A stretch of 61,997 nucleotides of DNA from JAGVVZ01 sp964373165. GTDB lineage: Archaea; Aenigmatarchaeota; Aenigmatarchaeia; CG10238-14. The stretch covers positions 1 to 61,997 of the forward strand of contig CAYJTF010000001.1 in assembly GCA_964373165.1 (NCBI GenBank), given 5' to 3'. Position numbers and translations under genes: made by a program. Positions within the stretch are counted from its first letter, which is position 1; the number at the start of each line of letters is the position of its first letter. Below the pieces are notes generated by a model. The model saw only the letters and a list, made by a program, of their open reading frames with translations, searched no databases and had not been told where the DNA came from. Shown piece after piece: positions 8,338-17,334 of this stretch.

Positions 8338-9156
8338 GGATCTCACAAGATCAACATCTTCTTTTGTGTGAACATTTATCCAATTGCCAGCCACAGGATA
8401 TCCTATAACTTTCCCCTCTTTGGCTAATTTAGGGAATATATTATTCTGTAAACTCCAATGAACTTGTCCAGGAGGTATTAGATTAAAAATTTCAAGTTTC
8501 ATGAAACCGATAAAAATAGACGATAGAAATGTTTTAGCTTTTCCCGGTTTCTCTTCATAATTTATTATGTTGTATCCATCCATTTCAACTATTCCGGCCT
8601 CAGAATCTAATCTATCTTTAGTGTAAACACTAAGAGTTACAACACCATTATTTTGCAAATGAAAATTATGGAGTTTTTTTAAATCAAAGTCAAAATAATG
8701 ATCGCAAGGTATAAACAGAAAATCAGATTTTATATAATTTTTTGCAAGCTCTAAAGTTTTAGCTGATCCAAGAGTTTCCTTTTCTTCCAAATAGTTTATT
8801 TTTACTCCATACTTATTTCCGTCACCTAGTATTTCATATATTCTTGCGATGACTGGTGAAAAACCAATTATTATAATATTGACAAATCCAGACTCTCTAC
8901 ATTTTAGTATAATATCCTCTATTAATGTTTTTCTGCCTATGTTTACTAATGGTCTGATCTCATTTAATTCTTTTATAATGAGATCATGAGGCGTTCCACC
9001 TGCTAATATCACTGCAGTTTTTCTATCGATTACATGTTCCCTCAAAATTTTTTCTACAGCATCAGATCGTGATCTTACAACAATACCATCGATTCTAGAA
9101 TCAATGTCTTTTATTAAGTTTTTATCAATACTCAATGATACCCTAGTTTTTGTCAT
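8329..9156 (-). CDS. Ribbon-helix-helix / sugar nucleotidyltransferase fusion
   Basis: 275 aa in two parts. Residues 3-45 (RVSLSIDKNLIKDID, RSRSDAVEKILREHV) form a CopG/Arc-like ribbon-helix-helix DNA-binding domain. From residue 47 there is a nucleotidyltransferase-like domain (AVILAGG, CDHYFDFDL, NYEEKPGKAKTFLSSIFIG, NWINVHTKEDV) related to glucose-1-phosphate thymidylyl/uridylyltransferases. The usual GxGTRL loop after LAGG reads TPHDLII, so the conserved GT-R signature is missing and catalysis is doubtful; it may bind a sugar nucleotide as a sensor. The start at 9156 touches a perfect palindrome, a likely RHH operator, and the gene diverges from the UDP-sugar dehydrogenase. Confidence 0.8.
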   Translation of the reverse strand: MTKTRVSLSIDKNLIKDIDSRIDGIVVRSRSDAVEKILREHVIDRKTAVILAGGTPHDLIIKELNEIRPLVNIGRKTLIEDIILKCRESGFVNIIIIGFSPVIARIYEILGDGNKYGVKINYLEEKETLGSAKTLELAKNYIKSDFLFIPCDHYFDFDLKKLHNFHLQNNGVVTLSVYTKDRLDSEAGIVEMDGYNIINYEEKPGKAKTFLSSIFIGFMKLEIFNLIPPGQVHWSLQNNIFPKLAKEGKVIGYPVAGNWINVHTKEDVDLVRSLK

Positions 9157-9196
9157 AAATAGTAATAATATATTATTACTATTTAATACTTAAGTA
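9157..9196. promoter_or_regulatory. Palindromic operator-like region in divergent promoter
   Basis: A perfect 28-bp palindrome spans 9157-9184, with half AAATAGTAATAATA. A second 10-bp palindrome, TACTTAAGTA, spans 9187-9196. Together they give four AGTA/TACT half-sites, the kind of short inverted repeat bound by RHH dimers. The region separates the RHH-fusion gene (start 9156) from the dehydrogenase (start 9231). Its position over the expected TATA and start sites of the fusion gene suggests autorepression, and it lies just upstream of the dehydrogenase TATA (about 9201-9212). Confidence 0.6.
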
Positions 9197-9230
9197 ATAC
9201 TTTTATTATAAAAATGTCTATTTTTATTCC

Positions 9231-10553
9231 ATGTATAAAGTAGGAATAGTAGGAACTGGTTACGTTGGATTAACGACTGGTTTATGTTTTACTGATAAAA
9301 ATGGAGGGTCGTATAAAGTAGTTTTTTATGATACGGATTCTGATAAAATTAATATAATAAGAAAATTAAAAGTGCCTTTTCATGAACCAGGTTTACCAGA
9401 GATGTTGCACGGTGGTGCGAAAAAAAAACTTGTTTCAGCAACAACAGATATGAGAGGTTTAAGAGAATGCGATGTAATCTTTGTATGCGTAGGTACACCT
9501 TCAAATGGTAACGGTTCTGTTGATTTAGAATATATTAGACAAGCTAGTAAAGATATAGGAACACAAATAAAGACAAATCCTAAATATCAGTTGATCGTTA
9601 TTAAGAGCACTGTTATACCATGTTCTACCGAAAAAATTGTTATTCCAACATTGACTAAATACTCGGGAAAAAAATACGTATCAGATTTTGGTGTTTGTAT
9701 GAATCCAGAATTTTTAACTGAAGGAAATGCAGTAAAAGATGGTTTAAATCCGTCTAGAATAGTTATAGGTTCTAATGATAAACGTTCTACAGCTCGAGCA
9801 CTCTCTTTATATAAACCTTGGAGAAGTAGAACAAATATAATTACAATAGATATTAGAACAGCCGAAATGATGAAATATGCATCTAATGCTTCTCTGGCAT
9901 CTAGATTAGGTTTGGCGAATGAATTAGCAAGATATTGTCATTCTTTAGGAATAGATTCACGAAAAGTTATGAAAGTTGTAGGCATGGACCCAAGAATAGG
10001 ATCAGAATATTTGGGAACTGGTAGAGGATGGGGTGGAAGCTGTTTTTCTAAAGATTTAAAGGGTTTGATTCATTTAGGAGAAGAATTAAATATTGATGTT
10101 CCATTATTAAAATCAGTAATCACATCAAATGAAATTCAAAAAACAATCATGGTATACCAATTAGAAAAATCACTAGGAACACTAAATAAAATGACAATAG
10201 CCGTTTTAGGTCTGGCGTTTAAAAAAGATACAGATGATGTCAGATATTCACCCGCAATAGATATTATAAAGGAACTAAAAAAAAGAGGCGCCACAGTAAG
10301 AGCATACGATCCAAAAGCAACATCTAATATGATGAGACTGTTTCCTGATATAGAATATGTTGAATCGGCTAAAGACGCTTTAAGGGGCACGGATGGTTGT
10401 TTAATAACTACTGATTGGCCAGAATTTGCAGATCTCACGGATGATGATTTTAATTTAATGCATACGAGAATAACAAAAATCCCAAATATTATAGAAGGTT
10501 TACCTATTTTAGATTCCAGAAAGGTAACGAAATTTAAAGGTATATCTTGGTAA
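9231..10553 (+). CDS. UDP-glucose/GDP-mannose dehydrogenase family protein
   Basis: Two-step NAD-dependent oxidation of a UDP-sugar (UDP-Glc to UDP-GlcA, or UDP-ManNAc to UDP-ManNAcA); the substrate is not decidable here. 440 aa with an N-terminal Rossmann motif GTGYVGLTTG, the substrate-domain segments VGTPS, STVIP and NPEFLTEG, the catalytic cysteine in GGSCFSKD near 268, and the C-terminal domain AVLGLAFKKDTDDVRYSPAI. A TATA-like element about 25 bp before the ATG suggests leaderless transcription. It probably supplies an acidic sugar donor to the glycan island and may be controlled by the RHH fusion. Confidence 0.85.
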   Translation: MYKVGIVGTGYVGLTTGLCFTDKNGGSYKVVFYDTDSDKINIIRKLKVPFHEPGLPEMLHGGAKKKLVSATTDMRGLRECDVIFVCVGTPSNGNGSVDLEYIRQASKDIGTQIKTNPKYQLIVIKSTVIPCSTEKIVIPTLTKYSGKKYVSDFGVCMNPEFLTEGNAVKDGLNPSRIVIGSNDKRSTARALSLYKPWRSRTNIITIDIRTAEMMKYASNASLASRLGLANELARYCHSLGIDSRKVMKVVGMDPRIGSEYLGTGRGWGGSCFSKDLKGLIHLGEELNIDVPLLKSVITSNEIQKTIMVYQLEKSLGTLNKMTIAVLGLAFKKDTDDVRYSPAIDIIKELKKRGATVRAYDPKATSNMMRLFPDIEYVESAKDALRGTDGCLITTDWPEFADLTDDDFNLMHTRITKIPNIIEGLPILDSRKVTKFKGISW

Positions 10554-10566
10554 TATATTTGTTTTT

Positions 10567-11220
10567 ATGTCAATAGTTTCTATTATAATACCAATAAAAA
10601 ATGAACCTTACATTGATACACTTATCTCTGATATACATAATGAACTGAATGATATTAAACATGAAATTATAGTTGTAGATAAAAGTGAAAATAGACCAAA
10701 TATAAAAAATGCAAAACTTCTAGTTCAAAAATCAGATGGTCTGGGGAAAGCCTTTTTAGAGGGTTTGAAAGAAAGTAAGGGAAATATAATAGTTCTTATG
10801 GATGGCGACGGAAGCCACGATCCCAAAGATATACGAAACCTTTTAAGAAAGATTGATGAAAATGATATAGTTATAGGATCAAAATACATATCTGGATCTA
10901 AGGTGGAAGATCCATTTTTAAGGGTTGCAATAAGTCATTGTGCGAATTCTATAGCAAGATTTATTTTAGGATTAAAGGTCAAAGATCCCGTTTCTGGGTT
11001 TGCCGCTATAAAGAGAGGAGTTTTGGATGATATAAAATTAAATCCAATAGGATATAAAGTTGTGACAGAATTGATATATAAAGCAACAAAAAAGGGATAT
11101 AGAATCGTTGAATCTACATTTATTTTTCATAAGAGAAAAGAAGGCCAATCTAAATTTAATTTTAATGAAATATTTAGATTTGTCAGGTTGGTTTTACGTT
11201 TAAAACTTATTGGAAGGTAA
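10567..11220 (+). CDS. GT2 glycosyltransferase, dolichol-phosphate mannosyltransferase-like
   Basis: 217 aa, GT-A fold family 2. The start IVSIIIPIKNEPYIDTL and the metal-binding LMDGDGSHDP (about residues 78-87) resemble polyprenyl-phosphate mannose/glucose synthases. There is no C-terminal membrane domain, so it is a minimal DPM1-type enzyme. Such enzymes make the lipid-phosphate sugars used by the membrane-embedded transferases found downstream. It follows the dehydrogenase by 13 bp in the same direction and overlaps the convergent DUF362 gene by 21 bp. Confidence 0.8.
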   Translation: MSIVSIIIPIKNEPYIDTLISDIHNELNDIKHEIIVVDKSENRPNIKNAKLLVQKSDGLGKAFLEGLKESKGNIIVLMDGDGSHDPKDIRNLLRKIDENDIVIGSKYISGSKVEDPFLRVAISHCANSIARFILGLKVKDPVSGFAAIKRGVLDDIKLNPIGYKVVTELIYKATKKGYRIVESTFIFHKRKEGQSKFNFNEIFRFVRLVLRLKLIGR

Positions 11221-12282
11221 TTTTCCAGTTTTTCCAGTTCTATTCCAGAGTTTTTCAAATTCTTGCCCATACCATGTATTATATATAACATTTTCGGCCA
11301 TTTTTTTACCTTTTGAATTATACCATATAACAGAATTGTATTGTCTTGTTCCCCAAGCAAAAACATCGAAAAATTTTGTTTTAAATATAATTTCTTTTAA
11401 TATGGGAACTTTTCTAAAATTCATTTCAAGAAGAAATATAGGTTGTTTATTCGGTCTAGCCTTAACGAATTTGTCTGTAAAAAATTTATCTCCAATTACC
11501 TCATATTTCATTGATCCAACACCCATTTTTTCAGAAAATTTTATGTGATCAATTTTTCTTGGATCTAAACACATAAATTTTGCAGCCATAGTATCTATTG
11601 CTACTCTATCGTTTCCAGCAAATATGACATTTGTTATTTTTGGTATACCTGTTCTGGGTGCATCACCTTCCATTGTGATTGTCCCATCTACTAAATTATA
11701 TGTTGTTTTTTTGAAATAATTGTTAATATCTCCTATAACCTGGTTAACTAGAGGATGGTAATTGTGTCTTACCCCCCTTGGTATCAGTCCCCAATGATTT
11801 TTTAGACAACATGTCAATTTAGTGAGGCAATGAGATTTTAATATGGGCAAATTTATTATAGTATCAGCTTCCAAAACAGATTTTGAAACCAACATTCTTT
11901 TTAGTATTTTACCATTTATATTTTGCATTATTGTTTCTTCATCTGATATATTTACGAATTCTGCATTATATTTTTCTGCAATATCCAGTATTCCCCACAA
12001 TTTTGCAGCTCTATTTAATTGTTTCGCGGCTGCTAGATCTGCGTCACCCATTTTAATCTCGGCTTTTGGGAATTCCATTTTAACTTCTTTTAAAACTGTT
12101 TCAACTACCCACGGTGATGTGCATTGACCAGGTACTAGTTGATCTGAAATTCCATTTATTTTTAAAAATATTTTATTTCCAGTTACATATTTTTTCCACG
12201 ATGTCAATTCCATTGCTCTTTTAACAGCTTTTTGTACACCGTCTTTTTCCTGTTTGACTTTCACAAATGCTATTTTACTCAT
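11200..12282 (-). CDS. DUF362 family protein
   Basis: About 360 aa, recognised as DUF362 by SPWVVETVLKEV, DADLAAAKQL, LPILKSHCLTKLTCCLKNHWGLIPRG and the later GIPKITNVIFAGNDRVAIDTMAAKFM. Some DUF362 proteins carry ferredoxin-like cysteine clusters; none is evident here. Function is unknown, though the position suggests a role in glycan or lipid carrier metabolism. I chose the ATG at 12282 rather than the GTG at 12291, because a GTGA ribosome-binding-like motif precedes it. It overlaps the 3' end of the FAD oxidoreductase by 8 bp, so the two are probably co-transcribed. Confidence 0.7.
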   Translation of the reverse strand: MSKIAFVKVKQEKDGVQKAVKRAMELTSWKKYVTGNKIFLKINGISDQLVPGQCTSPWVVETVLKEVKMEFPKAEIKMGDADLAAAKQLNRAAKLWGILDIAEKYNAEFVNISDEETIMQNINGKILKRMLVSKSVLEADTIINLPILKSHCLTKLTCCLKNHWGLIPRGVRHNYHPLVNQVIGDINNYFKKTTYNLVDGTITMEGDAPRTGIPKITNVIFAGNDRVAIDTMAAKFMCLDPRKIDHIKFSEKMGVGSMKYEVIGDKFFTDKFVKARPNKQPIFLLEMNFRKVPILKEIIFKTKFFDVFAWGTRQYNSVIWYNSKGKKMAENVIYNTWYGQEFEKLWNRTGKTGKLPSNKF

Positions 12283-13573
12283 TGAAATCACTTATTATTG
12301 CATCAGCAGCTTCGAAACCTGATTCCAAAGCGGATGAAACGTTTCTTATTTTTGGGAATATTCTGAAAATCCCCGCAAAATAAATACCACTATCTGACAC
12401 AGGTGGATTTTTGAAGTGTAGATCAAATATGGCTTCTGCGTATTTGAATTTAACTATTTTGTACCAATCCACATTTTTTTTAATATTTTTAAATATATTT
12501 TTTAAATATTTCATATAAACTTCAAATATTTCATTTTCGTTTTTATTCCACAATTCATTTTCGCCACTAAAATATGTTGCTAAATAAATATTACTTTTGT
12601 TTTTTGGCGCAGAGTCTTTGTATAAAATACTATTCGTAAATATTACTTTAAACGGATAATTATCTAAAACATTTAACCAATAAAAATTGCTATACTTCTT
12701 TTTGAGTCCTACACAACAACATATAACACTTAAATATTCTATTTTTTCAAAGTTTTCCTTTAACTTTCCCGAGTGATCTTTCATTGTTGCTAATTTAATA
12801 TAAACTTCTGGCGGTAGTGTGCTTAAGATAATATCAAATTTTTCTTCGAGCTTCTTATTCTCGCGTGTGAATGTGATTATTTTCTTTTTTACATCAATTT
12901 TTTCTATCTGAACGTTTGTTTCGATTTTACAATTTAATTTTTGTAATTTTTCTGCCATCAAGTCCAGTATTAATCCTTCTCCACCACCTTCTAACCAGCC
13001 AAATTTCTTCATAAAAGATTGAGATTCCCTGACAAATCTCGTACCAAACCACGCGGCTGAAATTTGTTCTGGTAATTTATTGAACTTGTTTCTTATTAAC
13101 TTTTCGAAAATTATGTTATAATTATTCTTTCCAGCTTTTTTTACTATCCAATATTTTGCATTTACTTTTTCAGCATCGGTCCAATCCTGTTTTATAGAAG
13201 AGCTAATTATAAAAAAAACAAGTCTTATTTTATCTAAAAAAGGTATAGGAAACTTAATCATATCTAATGGCGAAGATAGTCCCCAGATTTTATTTTTATA
13301 TACAAAACCTGTTTTTACCTTTGTTTTTTTAAACTTATTTTTTATTCCAAAATTATTTATCATCTTTATTGTATAGAAATCTCCTTCTAGTATGTGATGA
13401 TAAGTTTTGTTTATGTAATACGTTTTTCTATCCCAGAATATCTTATATCTAGAAGCCAACCCACCTATATAATTCTCTTTTTCTAGTATAGTTACATCAA
13501 ATCCCATTTCCTTTAATTTCAAAGCTGCTGCTAAACCCGCAGATCCCGCTCCTATTATACAAACTGTCTTCAT
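12275..13573 (-). CDS. FAD-dependent amine oxidase/desaturase-like oxidoreductase
   Basis: 432 aa with an N-terminal dinucleotide-binding motif CIIGAGSAGLAAALKL and the second half of the FAD signature, ILEKENYIGGLASR. The C-terminus GIYFAGIFRIFPKIRNVSSALESG fits the FAD-closing segment of protoporphyrinogen oxidase, phytoene desaturase and UDP-galactopyranose mutase relatives. Members of this group are frequent in polysaccharide clusters; the substrate is unknown. It lies upstream of, and overlaps, the DUF362 gene. Confidence 0.75.
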   Translation of the reverse strand: MKTVCIIGAGSAGLAAALKLKEMGFDVTILEKENYIGGLASRYKIFWDRKTYYINKTYHHILEGDFYTIKMINNFGIKNKFKKTKVKTGFVYKNKIWGLSSPLDMIKFPIPFLDKIRLVFFIISSSIKQDWTDAEKVNAKYWIVKKAGKNNYNIIFEKLIRNKFNKLPEQISAAWFGTRFVRESQSFMKKFGWLEGGGEGLILDLMAEKLQKLNCKIETNVQIEKIDVKKKIITFTRENKKLEEKFDIILSTLPPEVYIKLATMKDHSGKLKENFEKIEYLSVICCCVGLKKKYSNFYWLNVLDNYPFKVIFTNSILYKDSAPKNKSNIYLATYFSGENELWNKNENEIFEVYMKYLKNIFKNIKKNVDWYKIVKFKYAEAIFDLHFKNPPVSDSGIYFAGIFRIFPKIRNVSSALESGFEAADAIISDFNE

Positions 13574-13605
13574 TTTTATACCTAATAAGTGACTGTATTA
13601 AAATA

Positions 13606-15195
13606 TTAATTAATTACTTGTGCTATGAAAAATATAACTTTCATATTATCTCCGCTAACGGTTTTAAATTCTCTCATCTCCGTTTTTATTATTTTTAGAT
13701 TATTTTTAAAATTTTTTCCCATGTAAGGGACCCACAAGTTCACTTTCCACAAATCTGTATTTCTATCAGGAATCTCACTTTTTATGTCTAAAATTGCATC
13801 TAAAAAGTAAGTTGAATTTTTAGATTTTATATAATCTGTTACATTTTTGTTTTCTATTGACTTTATGGCTTCAAAGTTTATCACGCCATCTAGATTGATA
13901 GTTCTTCTTTGAGAATAATATTGTATTAATCCACTATTGAATGATGAAACAACATCATCCTTTCCAGTGTTGTTTTTTATCCATAAACCACCCTCGTACA
14001 TCATTATTTGCCATGGTGTATAACCTCTTGTCCATTCCTTATAACCATTGATTATTATTTGAGTTAGTAAAACCGCGAAAATTAATGATACCACTAGACG
14101 CTTGTTGTTTTTTAAACCATCAGCAAATAAGAATATACCATCACATAAGGTTGCTAGCAATATTGATGAAGAAGCTGTAAAATATCTGAGATCCAATCTC
14201 CACATGTATAGAGAATAAAACAACAATATAAAACCCACATAAGTTAGTTGTGGTAATAGGATAATACTTTTGTTCTTTACAGATGAAACTAGAAAGTATA
14301 CAACAGAAATAGTTAAAATAATATTTACTGGTGTGATATTAATTGGACCGAAATAATATATAATTAAAAAAATACCAGTTGATAAGTTCTTAACTAATAT
14401 ATTTATTAGTTCTGCGTCATCGCATCTATTTACATCACATATCATATGCCCTAGTTTATATACAGCTTTACCGCTACTGGGTAGAAACGTTTCAAAATTT
14501 ATGTAATTCCAGATAAACCACGGAGATATTACAATTATTATACTTATGGCAATTATTATAATATATTTAAATATTTGTGAAACATTTTTTCTAAATTTTA
14601 TTATAACAAAAGCAAAAAATCCCACGATAAGAAAAATTGAGTCGATCCTAGATAATATAGTTAAACCTAATATAATTCCAAGTAATATGGATTTAAAAAA
14701 AGTAAATTTTTTTATTGAAAATAAATATAACAAACTCAAGTTTATTAAAAAAATAGTTAATGATACTTCTATACCATTCAATGTAAAAAATATAAACAAC
14801 GGATTGATAGCATAAATTATAGAACATAATATACCGACTTTATGGCTATAAATTATTCTCCCTATTCTATACATTAAAAATATTGTTAATGTATCTAGCA
14901 TAGCAGATGCAGTTAATACTAAATGTATTACTGAATCATTTTGTACGATCTTGAATAGCGGTGCTATTATGAATATCCATAAAGGCTGAAAACCATTTGT
15001 AACGGAAATACCATCAAATGATATTAAATTCTTATTTGCTATATTTTTGGCTATTGAGAATGCTATAAACGCGTCATCAATTAAAATTTTTTGAATCAAA
15101 ATCTCTATATTTTGCCATAATATAATCGATCTTAAAAAGAAACCTATTAGCAGTATAATTAACATTAGTAAATATTTTTTGTCTTTTTTCATCAT
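13606..15195 (-). CDS. Membrane glycosyltransferase (GT39/ArnT-like)
   Basis: 529 aa with about eleven membrane segments and a C-terminal soluble portion. The first extracytoplasmic loop carries IDDAFIAFSIAKNI and FDGISVTNGFQPLW. The acidic DD pair is the GT-C catalytic signature, and the NGFQPLW stretch is typical of bacterial and archaeal ArnT/PMT-like transferases. Such enzymes use polyprenyl-phosphate-linked sugars on the outer membrane face. It is first of three genes on this strand (then the FAD oxidoreductase and DUF362). Confidence 0.75.
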   Translation of the reverse strand: MMKKDKKYLLMLIILLIGFFLRSIILWQNIEILIQKILIDDAFIAFSIAKNIANKNLISFDGISVTNGFQPLWIFIIAPLFKIVQNDSVIHLVLTASAMLDTLTIFLMYRIGRIIYSHKVGILCSIIYAINPLFIFFTLNGIEVSLTIFLINLSLLYLFSIKKFTFFKSILLGIILGLTILSRIDSIFLIVGFFAFVIIKFRKNVSQIFKYIIIIAISIIIVISPWFIWNYINFETFLPSSGKAVYKLGHMICDVNRCDDAELINILVKNLSTGIFLIIYYFGPINITPVNIILTISVVYFLVSSVKNKSIILLPQLTYVGFILLFYSLYMWRLDLRYFTASSSILLATLCDGIFLFADGLKNNKRLVVSLIFAVLLTQIIINGYKEWTRGYTPWQIMMYEGGLWIKNNTGKDDVVSSFNSGLIQYYSQRRTINLDGVINFEAIKSIENKNVTDYIKSKNSTYFLDAILDIKSEIPDRNTDLWKVNLWVPYMGKNFKNNLKIIKTEMREFKTVSGDNMKVIFFIAQVIN

Positions 15196-15232
15196 AATGT
15201 CTTTAAGAGCTTAAATTTTTAAATACCTCATA

Positions 15233-15931
15233 ATGAAACTTTCTATAATAATACCAGTATATAATGAAGAAAAAACTATACGCTACGTTATCAATAAAGT
15301 TTCAGAAGTAGATTATAATATGGATACCGAAATAATAATTATTAACGATGGGTCATCGGATAAAACATTTAATGAGTTAAATAAAATTAAAAAAAAGTTT
15401 AAAAAATTAAAAATAATATCTTATAAAAAAAATAAAGGCAAAGGTTATGCAATTAGGTTAGGTATAACTAAATCTAAAGGTAATATTATAGTTATACAGG
15501 ATGCAGATTTGGAATACAGTCCCAATCAAATACCATATTTAATAAACCCTTTAACAATGAAACAAAAAAAAGTTGTTTACGGAAGTAGATTTATGGGAGA
15601 ATATAAAAATATGAAATTCTTTCAATTCTTGGGAAACAAAATATTAACATTTCTAACAAATTTATTATTTGGATCCAATTTAACAGACATGGAGACCTGT
15701 TATAAGTGCATACATAAAGACGTTTTGAATAAAATAGATTTATTTTCTGATGGATTCGAAATAGAAGCTGAAATTTCAGCAAAAATACTGAAATCTGGTT
15801 TTGAAATTTACGAGTTACCTATAGATTATTCTGCCAGAACCAAAAAAGAAGGTAAAAAAATAAACTGGAAAGACGCCATTAAAAATATAATAGTACTTTT
15901 AAAAATCAAGTTTAATATTTTTGATGGTTAA
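15233..15931 (+). CDS. GT2 glycosyltransferase, dolichol-phosphate sugar synthase-like
   Basis: 232 aa. It starts with LSIIIPVYNEEKTIRYVI; IINDGSSDKT and the metal site VIQDADLEYSP follow, and METCYKCIHKDVLNKI is typical of DPM1-like enzymes. No C-terminal membrane helices. It stands two bases before the next membrane glycosyltransferase, suggesting a donor synthase paired with its user. Confidence 0.85.
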   Translation: MKLSIIIPVYNEEKTIRYVINKVSEVDYNMDTEIIIINDGSSDKTFNELNKIKKKFKKLKIISYKKNKGKGYAIRLGITKSKGNIIVIQDADLEYSPNQIPYLINPLTMKQKKVVYGSRFMGEYKNMKFFQFLGNKILTFLTNLLFGSNLTDMETCYKCIHKDVLNKIDLFSDGFEIEAEISAKILKSGFEIYELPIDYSARTKKEGKKINWKDAIKNIIVLLKIKFNIFDG

Positions 15932-15933
15932 AA

Positions 15934-17334
15934 ATGAAAAATATATATATATTACACATAATTTTATTTATTTTGTTTTTGAAAATTGCATTGCTTCTAG
16001 TATCACCTATTTTTAGATTTGGTGATGATTTAAGATATTTAGCATCAGCTAAAACTATTTTCATGAGTAATGATATATTACCGGAAAAAGAAAAAATTAC
16101 TAATAATTTAATTTGGTATCCGCCATTTGTTTTGTATATATTATCAGCATTATTGTCATTATCATTCAAAAATCAGTTTTTGTGGTTTGTTTTTTCAAAA
16201 ATATTCGAGTTATTTTCTTTTTTAGGTTCAACAATAATCATTTTGAAAATTTTAAGAAAATTAAATTTTTCAAAAAATGAAAAAATTTTATGTTTGTTAC
16301 TCTTTACTTTATACCCAATTAGCATGTTTTTATCTTCATCCATCATGCTAGATTCGCCTTTAATATTTTTTACGTTGTTATTATTCTGGTTTATTTTTTA
16401 CGACAAAAATTATCTAATTGGTTCTGTAATTTGTGGTCTTTTAATATTAATTAAATCCTCAGGTATACTTTTAGTTATATCTTCTATTATATCTGTTATT
16501 CTTTTTGAAAAAAACAAATCGCTTAAAATAAAATACTTTGTTTTTGTAATTATTTTTTGTAGTGTTATAAGCGGTTTTTGGATTTATCATAATTATGTTG
16601 TGTTAGGAACACCAATTTATGATCCATGGACTAAAGACGAAATAAATCTTTATAAAGAAAGACCGTTTACGTCTAAGTTGTTCTATGGATATTTAAGTTT
16701 TTGGGGTTTACCACCGTCATATAGGATTTCATCTAGATTGAATATGTCAAACGAATTTATTGTTGCTATTCAGATCTTAATTGCTTTGTTTTTTATGCCA
16801 TTATCGTATTTCACTATATATAAGACTGTTAAAGATTATAAAAAAACATTTTATTTTATATCATTTGTTGTAATATTTTTTGTATTTGGACTTTACTATT
16901 TTCTAAAAACCACCTTTTCTGATATTCCAAGATATATATTCCCAATATTCCCAATTTTTTGTATTTACTTTTCTAGACAATTAAATTTCAACAACAAGTT
17001 CCTGAAATTATACATAATATCGGTATTGTTTGTTTTTGTTCTCATTTCATTCTCTGTCCAGGTTTATTTTTTGAGTAAAGAATATAATATAAAAAACAAT
17101 TTACTTAATATAATAAATGAGAACCAAGATAAGAAAATTTTAGTGCACTCTAAAGATAGAGAAATTTTTTGGATTTTAAATTTGTATTATGATATTGATA
17201 CAGAATCAACATATGAAATATGTGAGGACTTTATAAACAAAGGTCCATTATCCTATTGCGCAGACAAAAACAAAATAATTATTTTCAGACAGTTTTCAAC
17301 TATAGATTATGGTGAGATATTGATCCCGATCTAA
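15934..17334 (+). CDS. Membrane glycosyltransferase (GT39-like)
   Basis: 466 aa with about ten membrane segments. The first loop has FGDDLRYLASAKTIF, giving the acidic DD pair of GT-C transferases, and WYPPFVLYILSALLS resembles the PPL loop region of PMT-like proteins. The acceptor is unknown. It is translationally close to the preceding GT2 gene. Its stop overlaps that of the convergent gene by 4 bp. Confidence 0.65.
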   Translation: MKNIYILHIILFILFLKIALLLVSPIFRFGDDLRYLASAKTIFMSNDILPEKEKITNNLIWYPPFVLYILSALLSLSFKNQFLWFVFSKIFELFSFLGSTIIILKILRKLNFSKNEKILCLLLFTLYPISMFLSSSIMLDSPLIFFTLLLFWFIFYDKNYLIGSVICGLLILIKSSGILLVISSIISVILFEKNKSLKIKYFVFVIIFCSVISGFWIYHNYVVLGTPIYDPWTKDEINLYKERPFTSKLFYGYLSFWGLPPSYRISSRLNMSNEFIVAIQILIALFFMPLSYFTIYKTVKDYKKTFYFISFVVIFFVFGLYYFLKTTFSDIPRYIFPIFPIFCIYFSRQLNFNNKFLKLYIISVLFVFVLISFSVQVYFLSKEYNIKNNLLNIINENQDKKILVHSKDREIFWILNLYYDIDTESTYEICEDFINKGPLSYCADKNKIIIFRQFSTIDYGEILIPI

